A DNA stretch of 37,606 nt from Bacteroidales bacterium (GTDB lineage Bacteria; Bacteroidota; Bacteroidia; Bacteroidales; Paludibacteraceae): assembly GCA_012517575.1 (NCBI GenBank), contig JAAYUQ010000157.1:1-37606 (forward strand), given 5' to 3'. A program made the position numbers and the translations under genes. Position 1 is the first letter of the stretch. Each line of letters begins with the position of its first letter. This document shows positions 1 to 8,551 of the stretch, in pieces. The notes under the pieces are model-generated. The model did not search any database, had not been told where the DNA came from, and worked only from the letters and a program-made list of their open reading frames with translations.

Positions 1-1247
1 TCGGTGATCGATTTAATCCAGTCTTTTGTAGAAATCTGACGGCCAAAATAGCAGGCAACTCCTTCGTTCAACCATGCGGGTAAAGTTACTTTTGTCTTCC
101 ATGCATTCATGCAATGAGTATATTCGTGTGCAAAAAGGCCAAGCGCTTCGTTCAAACCCATTTTTGCAGGTGAAAGCATGATAAACAGACTCTTTCCGTA
201 AGCCGATCCGGTTGAATTTTCGTCGTTTTCAGGGTAACCTTGAGCTAAATGTAATTGGTCCAAATCTTTATATAGAAAAATATTTGTTTTCTCAGTAGGA
301 TTTACTTCCAACGAAGAAGTAACAATGGAATGAAAGAGCTCGATTCTTTCCACGAATTGATCGATCAAATTATTGTCCTGAGACGAATAAATGACATTGA
401 AGTGAGCTGTTGATTTGGATAGATTCATATCTCCGTCATTGTAATAAACAGTTGCCAATGTAAGGTTATTTTCACCAACATAAATGCTCCTGTTTTTTGC
501 AGAAGTTACGGGAAAATCGATCTCCCATCCTCCATTATCGGCAGAGGCAGCCGTTGAGAAATATTTATAACCGACATATGTATTTGAAGGAAGCGCAATG
601 GTCAATGAATAAATATTGTTGCTTCCGGCATTTAACATATGTGTTAGTTCAAATCCATTAAACGATCCTCTGATATACAATTTATCGGTAGCTGAATTGA
701 ATTTACCGTCACGGATCAAAATGCTCGCATCAACAGAGAAAGTTACATATGTAATTGCCGGAGCTATTGAGAATAAAGAGCTTTCGGATTTCGTGCTCGA
801 ATTAGCCACATCCGAAATTCTGATTTTGCAAGTAGTGGAAGTGAAAGAGGGAACGGTCCAATTGTAAGTATTCAGCGAAGCCGCTACAGAAGGCGTTATG
901 ATTGTCCAGTTTGTGCCATTGTCGGGAGAATATTCTATTTTAATGTTTTGAATTCCGTTTGAAGTCCAATTCAAAGCAACGGTTGAACCACATAAAAGTC
1001 CTTTATTGTTAAGATTTTCGGTATTTAAATTAAGGATGGAAGTAGAATAATGCGCTTCGTCCACTTTGTTCATATCCTGCTGTGTCCAACCATTCATTTC
1101 GCCGGCAATGTAGCAGGCTTTCGTGCCGGTGGGAACGGTAACGTTATAAGTCAAACCAAAAACAAAACTTGATAGGGGAATCAGTAAAAATAGCATGGAA
1201 ATTCTTAGGAAAGAGAGAGAGCCTCTTTGGTTGCAATGCCTTTTCAT
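1..1247 (-). CDS. Secreted gluzincin-type (peptidase MA-like) protein with beta-sandwich repeats, 3' end missing
   Basis: Reading leftward from ATG at 1247-1245, 415 codons stay open to the window edge, so only the C-terminus is missing. Residues 1-31 look like a signal peptide (basic start, hydrophobic core ending SSFVFG). Two segments, near residues 33-65 and 195-260, carry the YIAGEMNGW and YIRGSFNGF patterns of E-set/carbohydrate-binding beta-sandwiches. Between them is an Ig-like stretch (SPDNGTNWTI). HEYTH at residues 374-378 (bases 114-128), followed by LPAWLNEGVACYFG with Glu395, is the HExxH...E zinc site of peptidase-MA-like gluzincins. The protein is probably exported and acts on extracellular peptide or glycoprotein; the substrate is unknown. 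A TAnnTTTG box lies about 75 bases upstream. The family call is good, the exact function is open. Confidence 0.8.
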   Translation of the reverse strand, partial: MKRHCNQRGSLSFLRISMLFLLIPLSSFVFGLTYNVTVPTGTKACYIAGEMNGWTQQDMNKVDEAHYSTSILNLNTENLNNKGLLCGSTVALNWTSNGIQNIKIEYSPDNGTNWTIITPSVAASLNTYNWTVPSFTSTTCKIRISDVANSSTKSESSLFSIAPAITYVTFSVDASILIRDGKFNSATDKLYIRGSFNGFELTHMLNAGSNNIYSLTIALPSNTYVGYKYFSTAASADNGGWEIDFPVTSAKNRSIYVGENNLTLATVYYNDGDMNLSKSTAHFNVIYSSQDNNLIDQFVERIELFHSIVTSSLEVNPTEKTNIFLYKDLDQLHLAQGYPENDENSTGSAYGKSLFIMLSPAKMGLNEALGLFAHEYTHCMNAWKTKVTLPAWLNEGVACYFGRQISTKDWIKSIT

Positions 1248-1319
1248 AGTTTTTAAAATTTAATGACAGGGGAATTAATTAATAAAAATAAAAGAAGAAG
1301 AAAGAGGTATAAAATTTGC

Positions 1320-1327
1320 CAAAGATA
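1320..1327 (-). promoter_or_regulatory. Candidate -7 box for the secreted peptidase gene
   Basis: TATCTTTG on the minus strand matches the Bacteroidetes -7 consensus TAnnTTTG and would leave a 5' UTR of roughly 65 nt before the ATG at 1247. No clear -33 TTTG is seen at the expected distance. The motif is common in A/T-rich DNA, so position is the main support. Confidence 0.4.
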
Positions 1328-1586
1328 ATCAGATTTATAGAAAATAATTATCTATTTTGCATAAAAATTTTAATTTTTTACAAAAAATTTTTCATAAAGT
1401 GATTTTCTTGATACAGAAATTTTTATGTTGTTGATTTTCAAATACATGAAAAAATTTTTGTAGAAAAAATTTTGGGAAATTGAGATTATTTGGTGATAAA
1501 ATTTTTGAATAGAGATTGTGAATAGAAAAAATATCTGATGTTTTGTTCCAAAGAGAAGGTCAGATATTTTGAAAGGAACTCTTTTT
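1328..1586. other. A/T-rich intergenic spacer
   Basis: No open frame with protein-like composition was found on either strand between the peptidase promoter and the tRNA terminator. The stretch is dominated by A and T runs (repeated AAAATTTTT-type tracts), which could bend DNA. I see no other structure. Confidence 0.5.
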
Positions 1587-1629
1587 AAAAAATAGAAAAG
1601 CTATCTTAATGAATAAGAAAGCTTTTCTA
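1587..1629 (-). terminator. Rho-independent terminator of the tRNA gene
   Basis: TAGAAAAGCT (1593-1602) and AGCTTTTCTA (1620-1629) form a perfect 10-bp stem with a 17-nt loop. On the minus strand it is followed by a run of six T (1592-1587). It starts two bases after the encoded CCA of the tRNA, which fits termination of that transcript. Confidence 0.75.
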
Positions 1630-1630
1630 A

Positions 1631-1708
1631 TGGTGGGCCCAGCTGGGCTTGAACCAGCGACCCCCTGATTATGAGTCAGGTGCTACTAACCAACTGAGCT
1701 ATGGGCCC
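1631..1708 (-). tRNA. tRNA with CAU anticodon (elongator Met or Ile2)
   Basis: The minus strand folds as a cloverleaf. The acceptor is GGGCCCA paired with TGGGCCC, the discriminator is A and CCA is encoded (1633-1631). The D-arm is AGCTCAGTTGGTTAGTAGC. The anticodon stem CCTGA/TCAGG encloses CTCATAA, giving CAU, and the T-loop is GGTTCAAGC. The G1-C72 pair and the lack of three G-C pairs in the anticodon stem argue against initiator tRNA. A CAU anticodon can also be tRNA-Ile2 after lysidine modification, and the T-arm resembles that of bacterial Ile2 tRNAs, so the amino acid is uncertain. Confidence 0.93.
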
Positions 1709-1728
1709 TACGTTTGCGAATAATTGCT

Positions 1729-1736
1729 TATCTTTG
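1729..1736 (+). promoter_or_regulatory. Candidate -7 box upstream of the HAD gene
   Basis: TATCTTTG matches TAnnTTTG and sits 66 bases before the ATG of the HAD phosphatase gene. A TTTG lies at 1713-1716, closer than the usual ~19-base spacing, so the -33 element is doubtful. Confidence 0.4.
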
Positions 1737-1802
1737 CAAAGCGAATGCAAAAATAATAATTTTTTGTGTGTTTGGAAAAATTCTGTGTTATTTTTCGTTT
1801 AA

Positions 1803-2444
1803 ATGATTCATTTTAAAAATATTTCGGCTCTAATATTCGATTTTGGCGGGGTGTTGATCAACTTGAGCCGTCAACGTTGCATTGACAGTTTTCGTGCTCT
1901 CGGGGTAAGAGAACTGGAAAAATATCTGGATGACTTCAATCAGTCCGGATTTTTTCTCGAATTGGAACAGGGAAAAATTTCACCGGAACAATTTCGCAAC
2001 GAAGTAAGAAAATTAACTGATCAGACTTTGACCGATGAACAGATAGACCAAGCTTTTTGTTCTTTTTTGCTGGATATACCGGAAGAAAAATTAAAATTGT
2101 TGTTGGACATTCGGAAAAGGTTTAAAATTTATTTGTTGAGTAACACCAATCTTATTCACATGAATTTCTGCAGAGCACAGCATTTTCATTTTAACGGTTA
2201 CTCGATGGATGATTTTTTCGACAAATGCTATTTGTCTTACGAGCTGGGGCTAACCAAACCCGACATACGTGTGTTTAACGCTGTGATTGATGATATTGGG
2301 CTGGCTCCACAGCAGTGCCTTTTTCTTGATGATGGATTGAAGAATATTGAGCAGGCACAAAAAACCGGTTTGCAAACTTATTGGGTGAAGCAAGAGGAAG
2401 ATTTGAGTTTCCTGCTTCAGCCGGAAGTTTTTGTTTATGATTAA
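1803..2444 (+). CDS. HAD-superfamily (subfamily IA) phosphatase, YihX-like
   Basis: 213 residues, the usual size for a cytoplasmic HAD-IA hydrolase. Motif I is FDFGGVL with nucleophile Asp13; the usual second Asp is replaced by Gly, as in the YihX-type (glucose-1-phosphatase) branch. Motif II is LLSNTN (about residues 111-116), motif III is Lys152 in TKPD, and motif IV is Asp176-Asp177 in FLDDG. The helical insert between motifs I and II is the C1 cap. Such enzymes hydrolyse small phosphorylated metabolites; the substrate cannot be read from sequence. It lies 73 bases upstream of ribF on the same strand. A link with flavin metabolism (an FMN or pyrimidine phosphatase) is possible but is only inference. 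Confidence 0.88.
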   Translation: MIHFKNISALIFDFGGVLINLSRQRCIDSFRALGVRELEKYLDDFNQSGFFLELEQGKISPEQFRNEVRKLTDQTLTDEQIDQAFCSFLLDIPEEKLKLLLDIRKRFKIYLLSNTNLIHMNFCRAQHFHFNGYSMDDFFDKCYLSYELGLTKPDIRVFNAVIDDIGLAPQQCLFLDDGLKNIEQAQKTGLQTYWVKQEEDLSFLLQPEVFVYD

Positions 2445-2517
2445 AAGCGGGATGAAAAAATGACAATTTTTTCTTTCAAAATAAATTTTCATTACACTTG
2501 TTTATATAGGGAATTTC

Positions 2518-3444
2518 ATGCAAGTAATAAAAGGAAATAGCGGAATAAAAATTGAGCCTTGCGTGGCAACTGTAGGTTTTTTTGATGGCGTCCATATCGG
2601 TCATCGTTTTTTAATGGAAGAGTTGAAAAGAATAGCCTTGGAGGAACATTTGAAGAGTGTAGTTGTTACTTTTGATCTTCATCCGCGTAAAGTTTTAAAT
2701 GCCGATTTTCAGCCGAAGTTGCTTACCACATTGGAAGAAAGGATTTTTCAGATTGGAACGACGGGAGTAGATGCTTGTGTAGTGTTAAATTTTACGCGCG
2801 AAATGTCCTTACTCTCGGCTCGGGATTTTCTGAAAGAAGTACTTCGCGATCAGCTCAATGTGCAAACGCTGCTGGTAGGACATGACCATCGTTTCGGACA
2901 CAATAGGGAAGATGGATTACAGGAGTATATCCGTTATGGAGAAGAATTGGGAATAAAAATTATTGAAGCACAGCGTTTTGCTACAAAAGACATGCCGCAT
3001 ATTAGTTCTTCCGTTATTCGTCGAATGCTTCTCGAAGGAGATATAGATACAGCCAATCGGTTGTTGACTTATGAATATTCTTTTGAAGGAAAAGTTGTCA
3101 ACGGATTTAAGGTGGGGCATAAAATAGGATTTCCAACCGCTAACCTGATTCCGGTAAATGAAGAAAAACTGATTCCCGGAGTTGGCGTGTACGCCGTCAG
3201 AGCTCGATGTAACGAAAAAAAATTCAAAGCCATGATGGATATTGGTTATCGACCTACATTCGGTGATGACAACAAGCTGACAATTGAAGTTCATATTATC
3301 GATTTCGATGAAGATATTTATGAAAAAACTTTAAGCATTGACTTTATTCGTCGGTTGCGTGATGAAATCAAATTCGATACGGTGGAACAATTGATTGAAC
3401 AGTTGCATCGCGACAGAGAAGAAGTAGTGGCAATGAGTTTTTAA
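2518..3444 (+). CDS. ribF: Bifunctional riboflavin kinase / FAD synthetase
   Basis: 308 residues, normal RibF length. The N-terminal nucleotidyltransferase half has VGFFDGVHIGH (residues 19-29; the family usually has GNFDGVHLGH), VGHDHRFGHNR, and SSSVIRRMLLEGD. The C-terminal flavokinase half starts near residue 185 and has KIGFPTANL (PTAN at 206-209), GVGVYAVRA, DIGYRPTFG and EVHIIDFDEDIY. The enzyme phosphorylates riboflavin to FMN, then adenylylates FMN to FAD, in the cytoplasm. Both halves look complete. The start ATG at 2518 puts the first beta strand directly before the nucleotide-binding loop, as expected. The call is secure. Confidence 0.97.
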   Translation: MQVIKGNSGIKIEPCVATVGFFDGVHIGHRFLMEELKRIALEEHLKSVVVTFDLHPRKVLNADFQPKLLTTLEERIFQIGTTGVDACVVLNFTREMSLLSARDFLKEVLRDQLNVQTLLVGHDHRFGHNREDGLQEYIRYGEELGIKIIEAQRFATKDMPHISSSVIRRMLLEGDIDTANRLLTYEYSFEGKVVNGFKVGHKIGFPTANLIPVNEEKLIPGVGVYAVRARCNEKKFKAMMDIGYRPTFGDDNKLTIEVHIIDFDEDIYEKTLSIDFIRRLRDEIKFDTVEQLIEQLHRDREEVVAMSF

Positions 3445-3595
3445 AGACTTCTTATCCATATTTTCATCGTATTTTTTTAAAAATGAAAATGAACAGTTTT
3501 AGCATTTTAATCCAAGAAAACATAGAAATTAGCAGACTGAAATTTTTAATTTAACCGAAAATTTTTACCGATAAATTTTTTAAAATCAGTTATTT

Positions 3596-5695
3596 ATGAA
3601 AAAATTAATTATTGCTGTTATTATGATAGGTACATTGTTGACCGGTTGTTCAACGAATAAGGACAATCCATTTTTGCAGACTTATGATACGCCTTTTGGT
3701 GTTCCTCCATTTGATAAAATTAAGACTGAGAATTATCTTCCTGCTTTTCGTGAAGGAATAAAAACTCATCAGAAGGAAATTGACGCCATTGCCGAAAACA
3801 AGGAAGCTCCAACCTTTGCCAATACGGTTGAGGCATTGGATTTCAGTGGAGAATTACTGAAAAAAGTTTCTTCGGTATTTTTTAATCTCTATTCTACCGA
3901 TACCAACGATAAAATGGAAGCTATTGCCAATGAGATAACGCCATTACTGACAGGACACAGTGATAATCTTTATCTCAATAAGGCGCTTTTCCAACGAATT
4001 AAAACGCTTTACGATAAACGTTCCACACTCGGACTCACTGCCGAGCAAAATAGATTATTGGAGAAGTATTACAAAAATTTTGTTCGCAATGGTGCAGCAT
4101 TAAACGATGAGCAAAAGGAGAAATTGAGAGAAATCAACAAACAGCTCAGTTTGGCAGAATTACAGTTTGGACAAAATGTATTGGCTGAAACAAATGCTTA
4201 TCAAAAATGGGTCACCGACGAAAAAGAATTGGCCGGGTTGCCTGAGAATGTGAAACAGTCAGCAGCTGAAGCAGCAAAAGAGGCAGGTAGAGAAGGACAA
4301 TGGCTTTTCACCACAAAAAAAGCCAGTTTCATTCCCGTTCTTCAGTACAGTGAAAATCGTGAATTGCGTCGAGAGTTATTGACTGCTTATAACAAGCTCG
4401 CCGACAACAACAACGCAAACGACAACAAACCGGTGATCAATAAAATTGTGAAGCTCCGCGTACAAAAAGCTCAATTATTAGGTTATCCCACATGGGCCGA
4501 TTATGAGTTGGATGATACAATGGCTAAAACACCTCAAAAAGTTTACGATTTTTTGGCTTCTGTTTGGGAACCTTCCATTCGGAAAGCACGTGAAGAAGCA
4601 GCCGAACTCCAAAAAATAATGGATGCTGAAGGTAAGGGAGAAAAATTGGAGCCATGGGATTGGTGGTTTTATGCCGAAAAACTTCGAAAAGCCAAATACG
4701 ATTTGGACGAAGAAGCATTAAAACCTTACTTTAAACTTGAAAATGTCAGAAAAGGAGTTTTCGATTTGGCTTCGAAACTTTACGGATTAAAGTTTAAAAA
4801 ACTCGAAAACATACCCATTTATCATCCCGATGTTGAAGTGTTTGAAGTAACCGATGCCAATGATTCACTGATAGGTATTCTTTATACCGATTACTATCCC
4901 CGCTCCGGCAAGCAGGCAGGCGCATGGATGAACAATATTTCGGAACAATATATTAAGGATAATGTCAACCATCGACCCGTTATTTGTAATGTTGGCAATC
5001 TGACCAAGCCTACGTCCGACAAACCTGCTCTTTTGAGCATGGACGACGTGGAAACTTTATTCCATGAATTTGGACATGCTTTGCACGGTTTGCTTTCTCA
5101 ATGTACTTATCCTTCACTTTCGGGTACCAATGTGGCTCGTGATTTTGTAGAACTTCCTTCGCAAATCATGGAAAACTGGTGTTGGGAACCGGAAGTAATA
5201 AAAACATATGCTTTTCATTATAAAACCGGAGAAGTGATGCCCGATGAACTAATAGAGAAAATTCAGCAGTCCAGCACTTTCAATCAGGGTTTTGCCATGA
5301 CTGAGTTGCTTTCGGCTGCTTTGCTCGATATGGATTATCATACCATTAAGGATACATCCGATATAGATGTTACTGCTTTTGAAAATGCCACCATGAAGCG
5401 CATCGGCATGATTCCTCAAATAGTGGTGCGTTATCGAAGTACTTATTTCAATCATGTTTTTTCGGGAGGATATTCTGCCGGCTACTACAGTTATACATGG
5501 GCAGAAGTACTCGATGCGGATGCTTTTCAGGCATTTAAGGAAACGGGCGATATATTTAATCCCGAAATAGCTGCGTCGTTCCGCAAAAATATTTTGGAGC
5601 GCGGCGATTCTGATGACCCCATGAAACTGTATGTAGCATTTCGCGGTAAGGAACCGCAACCCGATGCTCTGTTGATCAAAAGAGGATTAAAATAA
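3596..5695 (+). CDS. dcp: M3-family zinc metallopeptidase lipoprotein (peptidyl-dipeptidase Dcp-like)
   Basis: 699 residues, standard for Dcp/oligopeptidase-A type M3 peptidases. The zinc motif HEFGHALH is at residues 490-497 (H490, E491, H494), with third ligand Glu519 in DFVELPSQ. The substrate-binding C-terminal motif YRSTYFNHVFSGGYSAGYY is present. The N-terminus is a lipoprotein signal, ending in lipobox LTGC with Cys18, so the mature enzyme is probably lipid-anchored in the periplasm; Gammaproteobacterial Dcp lacks such an anchor. It would trim C-terminal dipeptides from short peptides. It is 151 bases after ribF, so it may have its own promoter, though none is clear. Confidence 0.95.
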   Translation: MKKLIIAVIMIGTLLTGCSTNKDNPFLQTYDTPFGVPPFDKIKTENYLPAFREGIKTHQKEIDAIAENKEAPTFANTVEALDFSGELLKKVSSVFFNLYSTDTNDKMEAIANEITPLLTGHSDNLYLNKALFQRIKTLYDKRSTLGLTAEQNRLLEKYYKNFVRNGAALNDEQKEKLREINKQLSLAELQFGQNVLAETNAYQKWVTDEKELAGLPENVKQSAAEAAKEAGREGQWLFTTKKASFIPVLQYSENRELRRELLTAYNKLADNNNANDNKPVINKIVKLRVQKAQLLGYPTWADYELDDTMAKTPQKVYDFLASVWEPSIRKAREEAAELQKIMDAEGKGEKLEPWDWWFYAEKLRKAKYDLDEEALKPYFKLENVRKGVFDLASKLYGLKFKKLENIPIYHPDVEVFEVTDANDSLIGILYTDYYPRSGKQAGAWMNNISEQYIKDNVNHRPVICNVGNLTKPTSDKPALLSMDDVETLFHEFGHALHGLLSQCTYPSLSGTNVARDFVELPSQIMENWCWEPEVIKTYAFHYKTGEVMPDELIEKIQQSSTFNQGFAMTELLSAALLDMDYHTIKDTSDIDVTAFENATMKRIGMIPQIVVRYRSTYFNHVFSGGYSAGYYSYTWAEVLDADAFQAFKETGDIFNPEIAASFRKNILERGDSDDPMKLYVAFRGKEPQPDALLIKRGLK

Positions 5696-5725
5696 AGTTG
5701 ATTTTAAAAATTTTTAAAAAAGTTT

Positions 5726-6724
5726 TTGGTGAACAGGCGCAAATTTTCTATCAAATTCTTTGTAACTCCTACCATTCCCGGAACAGTACTACTGGTGCTG
5801 TTCTGTGTGGGATGGTGGTATTTTCCTTTTTTGATAGGAAAGCAGCCATCGTTGTATCGTGATGATTTTCCCTTTATTCTTTCTGTTTTTTCTTTTAATT
5901 CGGGTATCAACAATTTTGTAAGTCTGCTTCTTACCCTATTGAATGCGATGCTGATTCAAAATCTGAATCTTCGTTTCAATATTCTTAGAAAAAGGTCGTT
6001 CCTGCCTTTTTTGATTTTTCTGTTTTTAATAGCCGGCTGGTATCCGTTACATTTTATTTGGGAGCTACATTTTGCATTGAGCATTTTTATTCTGTCTTTT
6101 TATTATTTTTTCGATATGTATCGTCAGCCTGCTGCTGTTGAACAGGCTTTCATGGGTAGTTTTCTGATAGCTGTTGCCAGTCTTATTTTGCCGTCTCTAC
6201 TGTGGATAATGCCGATCGTATGGCTTAATTTTTTACAAATGCGTGCTTTCTCGCTGAGGACTTTTCTTGCTTCCATTTTGGGAATAGTGGCTCCGTGGTT
6301 ACTTTTCGCAGGTGGTTATTTTGTTCTTCAAGAAAACACTGACTTCAACAAGTTGATTCTCAGCCGTTTTTTTGTTGAAAATAAATTTGATTTTTCTTCT
6401 TTTCAATCGATAGATCTGATTTATTTTGTTTCACTTGCCGCAATATTGCTGATTTCAGTTGTTTATATCTATACGAATTTTCAGCAAGATAGCATTAGCA
6501 TCCGGTCAAAATTGAATATACTCGTCATTCAACTGCTGTTTTTATTGGGAATTTCCATTTTTCATGCTTCACTTTTTTACTGTTTCCTTCCCTTTATGGT
6601 GTTTTTCTATGCCTTGCTTCTGTCTCATCCCTTTTCTACCCGAGAAAATAACTTTTTCGGTATTTTGTTTATTGTTTTTTTGGTGCTAAACGTGGCCTTT
6701 GTATTGTTTAAAGTAATCTCCTAA
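5726..6724 (+). CDS. Polytopic membrane protein, DUF6427-like
   Basis: 332 residues, mostly hydrophobic, with about 8-10 predicted transmembrane segments. The first is near residues 15-35 after a short basic start, and only short loops connect them. No ATG is available near the start: the frame opens after TAA at 5705-5707, and the first usable codons are TTG 5726 and GTG 5729. It ends 6 bases before the YqaA-like gene, so the two are probably co-transcribed. Size and layout resemble the uncharacterised DUF6427 inner-membrane proteins of Bacteroidota. I cannot assign a function. Confidence 0.75.
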   Translation: MVNRRKFSIKFFVTPTIPGTVLLVLFCVGWWYFPFLIGKQPSLYRDDFPFILSVFSFNSGINNFVSLLLTLLNAMLIQNLNLRFNILRKRSFLPFLIFLFLIAGWYPLHFIWELHFALSIFILSFYYFFDMYRQPAAVEQAFMGSFLIAVASLILPSLLWIMPIVWLNFLQMRAFSLRTFLASILGIVAPWLLFAGGYFVLQENTDFNKLILSRFFVENKFDFSSFQSIDLIYFVSLAAILLISVVYIYTNFQQDSISIRSKLNILVIQLLFLLGISIFHASLFYCFLPFMVFFYALLLSHPFSTRENNFFGILFIVFLVLNVAFVLFKVIS

Positions 6725-6730
6725 CCACAC

Positions 6731-7177
6731 ATGCTGGAGTTTACAGAACTGGGCTATTTGGGACTTTTTTTGGCTTCATTTCTTGCGGCAACTGTAGTTC
6801 CGTTCAGTTCGGAAGTAGTATTTTCCACTATGGTTTTCGGCGGCTTAAATGCGTGGACTTGTGTTTTTGTGGCTACAGCAGGTAATTGGCTTGGAGGAAT
6901 GACATCCTATTATGTGGGAAAACTGGGAAAGATGGAATGGATAGAGAAATATTTCCATGTCAAAAAAGAGAAAATCGATCAGTTTCTGGAAAAATTTCAT
7001 AAATATGGTGAATGGTTTGTGTTTTTTTCGTTCCTGCCTTTTATAGGCGATGCCATAGCCATTGCAGCCGGTTTTTTACGTGCCCGCTGGTGGACAACCG
7101 CGGTTTTTATGCTTGCCGGAAAATTTTGCCGTTACGTCGTTTGGATGTATGTGAATGGTTTGATATTAATGATTTAG
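6731..7177 (+). CDS. YqaA/DedA-type (SNARE-associated) inner-membrane protein
   Basis: 148 residues, the short form typical of YqaA rather than full DedA (about 200). It has hydrophobic segments at about residues 8-30, 40-62, 95-118 and 125-146. Family features are an early LAATVVPFSSE loop, AGNWLGGMTSYYVGK, a cytoplasmic segment with KFHKYGEWFVFFSFLPFIGDAIAIAAG, and a final GKFCRYVVW. DedA-like proteins act in the cytoplasmic membrane in lipid-carrier or phospholipid flipping and membrane homeostasis; YqaA itself is poorly characterised. Convergent with thrC, with only 9 bases between the stop codons and no hairpin there. Confidence 0.88.
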   Translation: MLEFTELGYLGLFLASFLAATVVPFSSEVVFSTMVFGGLNAWTCVFVATAGNWLGGMTSYYVGKLGKMEWIEKYFHVKKEKIDQFLEKFHKYGEWFVFFSFLPFIGDAIAIAAGFLRARWWTTAVFMLAGKFCRYVVWMYVNGLILMI

Positions 7178-7186
7178 GATACACAA

Positions 7187-8521
7187 TTAATCCTTATTTT
7201 CCAACGCAGCCGATAAAAGAAAATTTTTGAACGATTCGAAATCATTTTTTAAAGAAATGATTTGCTTTTCTCCTTTCATAAATTCTTGAAGTTTGACAGG
7301 AATTTCTATTTTTTCTCCAATAATTTTTTCTACAGTATCCAAAAATTTTGCCGGATGAGCTGTTTCGAGAAAAATTCCGTTTTCGTTATTAGTCAAAGTT
7401 TGACTCAAAGCCCGATAACCGCAAGCTCCGTGAGGGTCGAGCAAATAACCGGTTTCCTGATAACATTTCTGAATGGTGTCAGAAATTTCTTCGTCGGTAT
7501 AGCTGACACCCGAAATCAATGAACTGATTTTCTCGTGCGAACCGTGATATAAATCGAGAATGCGGGCAAAATTGCTTGGGTCGCCAACATCCATTGCGTT
7601 TGCAATAGTTGGGACGGAAGGACGGGGTTGATATTGACCCGTTTTCAGGTATTGAAGAAAAATATCGTTTCGGTTGTTGGCCGCAATAAATCGTTTTACC
7701 GGTAATCCCATTTCTTTGGCAAAGAGGCCGGCAGTAATGTTGCCGAAATTTCCACTGGGGACGCAAATAACCATTTCCAATTCTTCCTGCGTGAGTTTTG
7801 GATGAATAGCTCTTAATTGTGCATAAGCATAAAAATAATAAAAAGCCTGAGGCAGAAATCGAGCAACATTAATGGAGTTTGCCGAAGTTAGTTTAAGAGA
7901 AGAATTCAGTTCTTTATCGGCAAAAGCCGTTTTGACAAGACGTTGGCAGTCGTCGAATGTGCCATCAATTTCCAACGCCGTGATGTTTTGTCCCAAGGTG
8001 GTAAACTGGCATTCCTGAATCGGGCTGACCAATCCTTTCGGGTAAAGAACAAAAACGTGAATACCTTCTACGCCTAAAAAACCGTTGGCAACAGCGCTCC
8101 CTGTATCGCCGGAAGTTGCAACCAGTACATTTACGTTCTTTTCGCCTTCTTTTTGGATAAAATATCTGAGCAAACGGGACATAAATCTGGCTCCAACATC
8201 CTTAAATGCCAGTGTAGGCCCATGAAAAAGTTCCAGACTGTAGATATTGTCTTTAACATGCACCAACGGGACATCGAAGGACAACGTATCGTACACAATA
8301 TTTTTCAGCGCTTCGTTTTCCACATCTTCTCCAAAAAAAGCTTCTGCCACAGCCAATGCAATTTCCTGAAAGGACATATTGATAATGGTATCGAAGAAAG
8401 AAGGTGGTAACTGCTTAATTTGTTCCGGCATGAAAAGCCCTTTGTCTTCGGCTAAACCTTTAACAACGGCGTCTTTCAGGCTGACTCCGGAAATTGTTTT
8501 GTTGGTGCTGTAATATTTCAT
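7187..8521 (-). CDS. thrC: Threonine synthase
   Basis: 444 residues. It has the N-terminal YYSTN...GLAEDKGLFMPE of the type found in Gammaproteobacteria, yeast and Bacteroidota. The PLP lysine is Lys107 in HGPTLAFKDVGARF, and the phosphate-binding and substrate loops are VATSGDTGSAVANGF and VPSGNFGNITAGLFAKEMGLPV. It converts O-phospho-homoserine to threonine and phosphate. It lies 30 bases downstream of the apgM-type gene on the same strand, with no terminator between, so the two form an operon. No canonical homoserine kinase is in the window, which bears on the function of its neighbour. Confidence 0.97.
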   Translation of the reverse strand: MKYYSTNKTISGVSLKDAVVKGLAEDKGLFMPEQIKQLPPSFFDTIINMSFQEIALAVAEAFFGEDVENEALKNIVYDTLSFDVPLVHVKDNIYSLELFHGPTLAFKDVGARFMSRLLRYFIQKEGEKNVNVLVATSGDTGSAVANGFLGVEGIHVFVLYPKGLVSPIQECQFTTLGQNITALEIDGTFDDCQRLVKTAFADKELNSSLKLTSANSINVARFLPQAFYYFYAYAQLRAIHPKLTQEELEMVICVPSGNFGNITAGLFAKEMGLPVKRFIAANNRNDIFLQYLKTGQYQPRPSVPTIANAMDVGDPSNFARILDLYHGSHEKISSLISGVSYTDEEISDTIQKCYQETGYLLDPHGACGYRALSQTLTNNENGIFLETAHPAKFLDTVEKIIGEKIEIPVKLQEFMKGEKQIISLKNDFESFKNFLLSAALENKD

Positions 8522-8551
8522 AAGAAATTTTCGATAGTTGTTTGATTAAAA

